A stretch of DNA of 64,000 nucleotides from RHKX01 sp046330415 (lineage in GTDB: Bacteria > Actinomycetota > Thermoleophilia > Solirubrobacterales > 70-9), in contig JAXLSW010000018.1 of NCBI GenBank assembly GCA_046330415.1, positions 62,001 through 126,000 on the forward strand. The letters are read 5' to 3'. Below, piece after piece: positions 58,177 through 64,000 of this stretch. Made by a program: the position numbers and the translations under genes. Within the stretch, counting starts at the first letter, position 1; each line of letters opens with the position of its first letter. The notes below the pieces were generated by a model, which was not told the origin of the DNA, ran no database searches, and saw nothing but the letters and a program-made list of their open reading frames with translations.

Positions 58177-60741
58177 TCACGGCCTCCGGGCGACAGCCGT
58201 CCTACTCCACTGCAGGGCCTCCATCACCTCGATCTTCGAGGCGCGGCGCGCAGGCCAGACGCCGGCGAGGATCCCCGCCAGGCCGGCGAGCACGAGCACG
58301 AACGATGATCCCGACGACCGGGATGCCGAGCACCAGGCCCTCGTCGGAGAGCGCTTCGACGGCCGCGACCGCGACCGCGTGCCGATCACCAGCGCCGATG
58401 ATCGCGCCGATCATCGCCGTGATCAGCGACTCGTAACGGACCTCCTGCGGATCTGGGAACAGGAGGCACCGATCGCCCGCAGCATTCCGATCTCGGGTGC
58501 GTTCGTAGATCGTCAGCACGAGCGTGTTGACGACGCCGAAGAGGCTGATGATCACCGACGGAGCGAGCAGCACGTAGATCACCGCGAGGCTGGTTGATCG
58601 AATCGGACTGGCTGTCCTTGAGCTCCTGCTGGCTCTGCGCCTGCGCCTGCGGGAGCCGCTTCTCGACGAGCGCGGCCGCTGCCTCGGTCTCGCCGACGTC
58701 GGCGTCGGGCTCGAAGCCGACCAGGTCGAAGTCGACGTTGGAGTCGAACTGCGTCCCGCACCGTGTCGATCGGAAGGGCGAGCGTGGGGAACGAGGAGCT
58801 GGACCTCGTCGCGGACCATGCCCGCCACCTCGACCGTCACCTTGTTCCCGCTCTGGGCGGTGATCTCGACGTCATCGCCAGGCCGCGATCCGTTGTCGGC
58901 GGCCCTGCTCCTCCGCGATCGCCTGATCGGGGCGGAGGTTCTCGAAGGTGGCGTCGTCGCCGTCGGTCAATCGAGGTTGGCGACCGACGTCAGGTTGCTG
59001 TCGAGGCCGGTGATGATCACCGTCACCTCGACCAGGGCACCAGCGCCGCCGATCGGCGAGACGGTCTCGACCCCGGGCACCTCGGCGACCGCCTTCCCGA
59101 CCGACGGTGAAGGGGGAGAAACGTCGGTGTTGGTGATCGCCATGTCGCCGACCAGGTCTGATCGAGCGCGTCGGCGACGGACTTGTTGGCGGACTTGGCG
59201 AAGATCGCCGCGAAGACGACGAGCGCGACGCCGATCATCAACGCCGCCGAGGTGACCGCGGTGCGGCTCGGGTTGCGGAGGTGTTCTCGCGGGCGAGGCG
59301 CCCGGTCACTCCCGGAGCGCCTCGATCGGGCGGCCGACGAGCGAGGCGAGGGCGAGACGATGGAACCGGCCAGCATCGCGGCCGACGAAAGCAGGATCAG
59401 CCCGGAGCCGAGATCGGCGCCGGGCGCCGCCGAACGACGCCGTCGAACAGCCCGTAGCCGATGGCGAGATCCACGACGAGGACGAGGCCACGGGCGATCC
59501 GGCGCGGCGACGCGTCGTCCGCTCATCGACGGTGGCGGTGTCGCGCAGCGCCTCCAGCAAGGGTCACGCGCGTCGCGCGGATCGCGGGGACAACGGCGGA
59601 GAGGAGCGTCGCGACCACGCCGACGATCAGCGGCGCGACGATCGCCGCGGTCAGGACCACGACACCCGACTGCAGGAGCTCGAAAACCGATCATGAAGGC
59701 TACGGTGACCAGTTGCACGAGCCGAAGCCGAGCCCGATCCCGAAGGGCGAGGCGGCCACGCCGAGCAGGAGCGCCTCGACGATCACGCTCGCGAGCACCT
59801 GACGGGAGGAGGCGCCCAGGTCCGCGGCATCCCGAACTCGCTGGTCCGCTGCGCGACCGTGATCGAGAAGGTGTTGAAGATCCAGAAAGGCGCCGACAAA
59901 GACCGAGATCCCGGCGAAGACCAGCAACGCCGTCGTCAAGAACCCCGAAGCCGTCCTTGATATCGGAGGACTGCTCGGCGGCGGCCTCCGCCCCGGTCTT
60001 CGCCTCGAACTTGGCGGGAAGCGCGTCGTTGATCCTGTCGCGGAGATCCTCGAACTGACGCCGTCGGCCGCCTCGACGTCGACACAGTCGTACAGCCCTC
60101 CATGTCGGCGATGCGCTGCACCTCGGGCGTCGTGAAGACGGCGAGGCTGGCGCCACCGAGGAGCACGCCGCTGCCGAACCGCCCGATGCCCGACAACGTG
60201 TACTCCTTGACGCCCTCACGGCCGCTGATCGAGATCGTCTGGCCGACCTCGTAGTCCTCCTCCTCGGAGGTGACGGAGTCGATCGCACGACCTCGTCGTC
60301 GCTCGTCGGCGCCGCCCCCTCGATCCAGGTGAAGGGGTTGAACGGCTCCGGCAGCACGTTGTTGGCGATCTGCGGCGGGCCGCCTCCGGCGGGGCCGATG
60401 CGCTCCCCGTTCTCGTCGAGGATCGCGATCGAGGTGTCGTCGCCGATGTCGCCGGCGGCCTTGGCGACCCCGTCGACTCCCTCGATCTTCTTCACCAGCG
60501 AGGCGGGTACGTTGACGCCGGAGCCGGGTGTGTCGATGCCGCTGTCGAATGCCAGCTTCGGCTGGACGGTGACGTCGATGCCCTCGTTGGCGGTGGCGAA
60601 GATGTCGTCGAAGGCGGTGTCGAGCGACCCCTTCAGCATGAAGGTGCCGGCGACCATCGCGACGCCGAGCAGGATCGCGAAGGCGGTCAGCGCCGAGCGG
60701 AGCTTGCGGGCCCCGAGCCCCCGCAGCGCTAGCGCGAGCAC
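58177..60741 (-). pseudogene. FtsX/MacB-type ABC permease with many frame breaks
   Basis: An about 850-residue FtsX-family permease is spread over all three minus frames. Clean blocks include LALRGLGARKLRSALTAFAILLGVAMVAG at the start, QFEDLRDRINDALPAKFEAK, ASSRQVLASVIVEALLLGVA, NPSRTAVTSAALMIGVALVVFAAIFAK and the C-terminal LAGILAGVWPARRASKIEVMEALQ. At least a dozen breaks occur; those I resolved near 60290 and 60095 are single-base losses. Coding between breaks is pristine, so sequencing deletions are more likely than decay. GTG 60741 starts 8 bp after the ATPase stop. Confidence 0.8.
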
Positions 60742-60748
60742 AGGATCA

Positions 60749-61492
60749 TCAGACGTCGCGCATCAGGTCGATCACCTGCTCCTCGCCGGAGATCCTCTCG
60801 TCGGCGGCGATCTGACCGTCGGCGAGGACGACCACGCGATCGGCGTAGGAGGCGACCTTCGGGTCGTGGGTGACGACGATGACGGTCTGGTCGAGCTCGG
60901 AGACCGAGTTGCGCAGGAGCTCGAGCACGCCGGTGCTGGACGTCGAGTCGAGGTTTCCGGTCGGCTCGTCGGCGAAGATCACGGCGGGGCGCGAGATCAG
61001 GGCGCGGGCGACGGCGACGCGCTGCTGCTGGCCGCCGGAGAGCTCGGACGGACGGTGCTCGGCGCGGTCGGTGAGCCCGACGGTCTCGAGCAGGCGGTCG
61101 CGCCACTCCTCGTCGACCGGTTCACCGGCGATCTTCAGCGGCAGCTCGACGTTCTCGACCGCCGTCAGGACCGGGACCAAGTTGAAGAACTGGAAGATGA
61201 AGCCGAGCTTGTGGCGGCGGAGCTCGGTCAGACCCTTGTCGTCGAGCGAGGTCACCTCCACCCCGTCGATCCAGGCCTGACCGCCGGTCGGCTTGTCGAG
61301 CCCGGCGAGCAGATGCATCAGCGTCGACTTGCCCGAGCCGGAGGGACCGACGATCGCGGTCAGCTCGCCCGAGGGGAAGTCGATCGTCACGCCGCGCAGC
61401 GCGTCGACCGCGGCCTCTCCCTCACCGAAGCGACGGCTCAGGTCCTTGCAGGCGACGATGGTCCGAGTTGGTGCGGGAGCGGTAGCTTCGAT
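60749..61492 (-). CDS. ABC transporter ATPase, MacB/LolD type
   Basis: About 247 residues. Walker A is VGPSGSGKSTLMHLLAGLDKPT, followed by LGFIFQFFNLVPVLTAVENVELPL, signature ELSGGQQQRVAVARAL, Walker B VIFADEPTGNLDS and switch His VVTHDPKVAS. It pairs with the FtsX-type permease next door. No ATG, GTG or TTG stands at the expected start; an ATC at 61492 lies 7 bp after TACCCT, so either a rare ATC start or a base error is possible. The frame stays open far upstream without features. Confidence 0.88.
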   Translation of the reverse strand: MEATAPAPTRTIVACKDLSRRFGEGEAAVDALRGVTIDFPSGELTAIVGPSGSGKSTLMHLLAGLDKPTGGQAWIDGVEVTSLDDKGLTELRRHKLGFIFQFFNLVPVLTAVENVELPLKIAGEPVDEEWRDRLLETVGLTDRAEHRPSELSGGQQQRVAVARALISRPAVIFADEPTGNLDSTSSTGVLELLRNSVSELDQTVIVVTHDPKVASYADRVVVLADGQIAADERISGEEQVIDLMRDV

Positions 61493-61591
61493 GTGGGCGA
61501 GGGTAGAGCCTCGCCGACGGTTCCCGTCGAGCGGCGAGCCGAATCGAGCCGGATGATCAACCGGAGCAACTGGAGCAACCTGGAGGTAGTG

Positions 61592-61903
61592 ATGGACGGC
61601 AACGGCAAGCTGGCCGAGATCGGCGACAAGCTCGCGAGCGTGAACTTCCTCGGCTTTGAGGTGCGCAGCGGACAGGCGCGAGGGCCCGCCCTGCTCGGGC
61701 CGACCGCGGCGGCGCCGGTGGCGATCGCGGCGCTGGCGATGGGCGCGGGCGCGATCGGGGCGCTGGCGATCGGCAGGCTCAAGGTCGGCCGCGGCGAGAT
61801 CGGCAAGCTCCGCATCGAGGAGCTCGAGGTCGGCCGTCTCACGGTCGAGGAGCTCGACGTCAAGCGCCGCAACGACCCGATCGGCGAAGCTTCGGAGGCG
61901 TGA
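61592..61903 (+). CDS. Small protein with beta-helix-like repeats
   Basis: A 103-residue protein. After an Ala-rich stretch (PVAIAALAMGAGAIGALAIG), residues about 62-98 follow a five-residue periodicity: RLKVG RGEIG KLRIE ELEVG RLTVE ELDVK. The pattern of Ile/Val/Leu at fixed positions fits a right-handed beta-helix like pentapeptide proteins. Function unknown. ATG 61592 follows GGAGG; an upstream ATG at 61553 is possible. It is divergent from the ABC ATPase. Confidence 0.65.
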   Translation: MDGNGKLAEIGDKLASVNFLGFEVRSGQARGPALLGPTAAAPVAIAALAMGAGAIGALAIGRLKVGRGEIGKLRIEELEVGRLTVEELDVKRRNDPIGEASEA

Positions 61904-61943
61904 GGACCCTGCGCCGGCCCACGTTCTGGGAGGCTGCAGGCGG

Positions 61944-62539
61944 ATGAGGATCCTCGCTTTCAGCGATCTGCACCGGAACCTCGACGCGGCTGCGTCGCTG
62001 GTCGAGCGCAGCCCCGAGTTCGACGTGGTGATCGCCGCGGGCGACTTCGCCAACCAGCACAACGGCTTGGAGGAGTCGATCGACGCGCTGACGGGAATCG
62101 CGACGCCGACCGTCCTCGTCCCGGGCAACAACGAGACCGAGGACGCGCTGCGGGCCGCCTGCGAGGGCTGGGAGGCGGCGACCGTGCTCCACGGCGAGTC
62201 GGCGGAGATCGCAGGGACCACGTTCTTCGGGCTCGGCGCCGGGATCCCGACGACCCCGTGGGACTGGAGCTTCGACCTCAGCGAGGATGAGGCCTCCGGG
62301 CGGCTCGCCGACTGTCCGGACGGCGCCGTGCTCGTGGTGCACTCTCCGCCACGGGGCCACTGCGACCAGAGCTCGGCGGAGACCATCTCGGGAGCGCCGC
62401 GATTCTCGCCGCGATCAGGGCCAAGCAGCCGCCTTTGGCCGTCTGCGGCCACATCCACGAGGCCTGGGGGCAGCGCTCCCAGGTCGGTCCCACCGAGATC
62501 GCGAACCTCGGCCCCAAGGGCGCCGAGCTGGAGGTGTAG
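61944..62539 (+). CDS. Calcineurin-like metallophosphoesterase, one frame break
   Basis: A phosphoesterase of about 198 residues. FSDLHRN holds the first Asp/His pair, AGDFANQ and VPGNNET (the GNHD-like motif) follow, then VVHSPPRGHCDQ. After a frame break near 62391 the protein continues as HLGSAAILAAIRAKQPPLAVCGHIHEAWG, with the GHIH motif, and ends NLGPKGAELEV. One missing base restores the protein. Substrate unknown; cyclic nucleotides or polyphosphate-like compounds are possible. The PPK2 gene begins 4 bp after the stop. Confidence 0.82.
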
Positions 62540-62543
62540 TCGC

Positions 62544-63347
62544 ATGTCGAAGCCGACCCCGAAGCTTCCCCGCAAGGTCTACGAGAAGGAGCTGCTGCGC
62601 CTGCAGACCGAGCTCGTCGAGATGGTCGAGTGGGTCAACCGCACGGGCGCCCGCATCGCGATCGTCTTCGAGGGGCGCGACGCAGCCGGCAAGGGCGGCG
62701 TGATCAAGCGCATCACCGAGTACGTGCCGCCTCGTGTGGTCCGCACGGTGGCACTGCCGAAGCCGACCGAGCGCGAGGCCACGCAGTGGTACTTCCAGCG
62801 CTACATCGCCCACCTCCCCGCGGCCGGGGAGGTCGTCCTCTTCGATCGCTCCTGGTACAACCGCGGCGGCGTCGAGAAGGTGCTCGGCTTCTGCACCGCC
62901 GAGGAGCATCAGCGCTTCCTCCACCAGTGTCCGGAGTTCGAGCGGATGCTGATCGAGGACGGGATCATCCTCATCAAGTACTGGTTCTCGGTCAGCGAGG
63001 ACGAGCAGGAGCGCCGCTTCACAGCCCGCATCGACGATCCGCTCAAGCGGTGGAAGCTCTCGACGACCGACCTCGAGTCACGGACGCGCTGGGTCGACTA
63101 CTCGCGCGCCAAGGACGAGATGTTCGTCCACACCGACATCCCCGAGTGCCGCTGGAACGTCGTCGACTCGACGATCAAGCGCAACGCGCGGGTCAACTGC
63201 ATCGCTCACCTGCTCTCGCAGGTCCCCTACGAGACCGAGAAGCGCAAGCGGATCAAGATGCCGAAGAAGCAGAGCGACCAGGGCTACAGGCGCCCGCCCG
63301 AGGAGCTGCAGCAGTTCGTGCCGGATTGGGCCGCGAAGCTGGTCTGA
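62544..63347 (+). CDS. ppk2: Polyphosphate kinase 2, class I
   Basis: A 267-residue P-loop kinase that uses polyphosphate to phosphorylate nucleoside diphosphates. Walker A is VFEGRDAAGKGGVIKRI (about 43-59), the lid region includes RVVRTVALPKPTEREATQWYFQRY, and Walker B is VVLFDRSWYNRGGVEKVLGFC. FSVSEDEQERRFTARIDDPLKRWKLSTTDLESR is also typical. The length and motifs indicate the ADP-directed class I type. Along with ppk1 at 35 kb the organism has both kinase families. Confidence 0.94.
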   Translation: MSKPTPKLPRKVYEKELLRLQTELVEMVEWVNRTGARIAIVFEGRDAAGKGGVIKRITEYVPPRVVRTVALPKPTEREATQWYFQRYIAHLPAAGEVVLFDRSWYNRGGVEKVLGFCTAEEHQRFLHQCPEFERMLIEDGIILIKYWFSVSEDEQERRFTARIDDPLKRWKLSTTDLESRTRWVDYSRAKDEMFVHTDIPECRWNVVDSTIKRNARVNCIAHLLSQVPYETEKRKRIKMPKKQSDQGYRRPPEELQQFVPDWAAKLV

Positions 63348-63763
63348 GGCGAGGGCGGCCGGGCGCGCCCATCGGCGGGGCTACCGCCCATCGCCACGGC
63401 GACGACCCGTGCGCCGGCGCCATCGTCGGCGCCACAACCTCGTCGAACGTACGGAGCTGGACCCCATAGCGCCCAACGACGTACGTTCGGCGGCGTCGGG
63501 GAGCCGTCGAGTCCGCGTGCCTCGGCGCCGGCGTGGCTCAAGGCGCCGTGTCCCGCCGACGTGTCACCCGGAAACGGACTTCTTCCCCGCTTCTCGGTGA
63601 CAGGTCCCGTGGCGGTCGGCCCGGCGCCCCGCTGCAACCTCGGGAGGCCGGCAACGACGCGTCGCTCCGCGATGGACACCTCTCCCCCTCCGGTGACTCG
63701 CAGCCGAGAGGGCGCTATGGCACCGAAGGGTGCGAAGGCACTCGGCCCGCCGCAGTTCTCGCG
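63348..63763. other. Intergenic stretch of 416 bp with palindromes, no gene
   Basis: No convincing reading frame. It holds the third copy of the CGAACGT palindrome (63444-63489), an inverted repeat TGTCACC (63562-63568) and GGTGACA (63596-63602), and a CACCGAAGGGTG hairpin near 63721-63732 that could end the VOC gene. Confidence 0.6.
63444..63489. repeat. Palindromic intergenic repeat, copy 3 of 3
   Basis: CGAACGTACG (63444-63453) and CGTACGTTCG (63480-63489) flank CCCCATAG. The core is shorter than in copies 1 and 2, but the outer arms and spacing are the same. Confidence 0.6.
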
Positions 63764-64000
63764 TCAGCCGGCCTCGGGCTCCCAGAGCTCGATCGGGTTG
63801 CCCTCGGGATCGTGGATGCGGGCGAACCGACCGACGCCCGGCGTGTCCCAGTCGGGGTTCGTCGTCACCTCGACCCCGGCCGCGCGGAGCCTCTCCAGCA
63901 GGGAGTCGAGATCGCTGACGCGGAGGTTCAGCATCCACTCGCGGTCCGCGCCGAAGTAGTCGCTGTCGCGGGGGAAGGGCGCGAAGACCGTCGGCCCCGC
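63764..64000 (-). CDS. VOC (glyoxalase/bleomycin-resistance) family protein, partial
   Basis: The last 78 residues of a minus-strand gene that continues past the window. FGADREWMLNLRVSDLDSLLERLRAAGVEV and FARIHDPEGNPIELWEPEAG are classic VOC segments, with the metal-binding Glu in IELWEP. Function within this broad family (lyases, isomerases, resistance proteins) cannot be assigned. TGA lies at 63766-63764. Confidence 0.88.
   Translation of the reverse strand, partial: AGPTVFAPFPRDSDYFGADREWMLNLRVSDLDSLLERLRAAGVEVTTNPDWDTPGVGRFARIHDPEGNPIELWEPEAG

Noticed and set aside
1..64000. CRISPR arrays, insertion sequences, prophage genes, tRNA and rRNA genes
   Set aside because: I looked for regular short repeats with unique spacers, transposase or integrase motifs, and T-loop or rRNA sequences, and saw none. 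The repeats present are palindromic spacer elements.

Overview
The window is very GC-rich DNA (third codon positions almost all G or C) from an actinobacterium. Gene content points to the Thermoleophilia/Solirubrobacterales side of the phylum: an F420-type luciferase-like monooxygenase, an Rpf-like muralytic domain, Streptomyces-type PHO boxes, a ydaO c-di-AMP riboswitch in front of an NlpC/P60 hydrolase, and many genes that appear leaderless. This placement is an inference from content; no rRNA or tRNA gene was seen. Several genes carry single-base losses (pucR, kdpA, kdpB, a metallophosphoesterase, and an FtsX-type permease with a dozen or more), which look more like residual sequencing errors than decay.

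Layout. 0-8 kb: small membrane and hypothetical genes, a possibly structured intergenic RNA, aconitase with a small acidic protein, an SDR oxidoreductase, the riboswitch-controlled NlpC/P60 gene, and an AzlCD amino-acid exporter. 8-20 kb: a putrescine/polyamine module made of two aldehyde dehydrogenases, alanine dehydrogenase, a PucR regulator, a class III aminotransferase and a PotADBC-type ABC transporter. Together they read as uptake, transamination to pyruvate, aldehyde oxidation, and recycling of the alanine formed. 20-24 kb: palindrome-rich spacer, HdeD-like protein, APC permease with universal stress protein, and a lipoprotein resembling the SecD periplasmic domain.

24-32.4 kb: a complete Kdp potassium-uptake system on the minus strand, in the order kinase half of KdpD, kdpE, a micropeptide, kdpF, kdpA, kdpC, kdpB, sensor half of KdpD. 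KdpD is split into two genes at the ends of the cluster and the usual A-B-C order is A-C-B. 33-35 kb: small proteins and an FAD oxidoreductase.

35-51 kb: a phosphate and polyphosphate island. It holds ppk1, a PHP-glycosyltransferase fusion, two half-size CHAD proteins, a CYTH protein, Ppx/GppA, a TIM-barrel protein, the pstSCAB-phoU-DUF47 operon and an OmpR-type response regulator. PHO-box direct repeats of 11 bp precede pstS, lie between ppx and the TIM-barrel gene, and occur as a four-unit array beside the regulator gene. That last array points away from the regulator, toward a short stretch ending in a strong intrinsic terminator, suggesting a Pho-controlled small RNA.

51-64 kb: uppP, a small membrane protein, an M23 peptidase, enoyl-CoA hydratase, HD-domain and SpoIIM-like proteins, an Rpf-like domain, a lipoate-ligase-like protein, an LLM oxidoreductase, an ABC permease/ATPase pair, a beta-helix-like small protein, a metallophosphoesterase, PPK2 and a partial VOC protein. 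Several families of palindromic repeats occupy the spacers.
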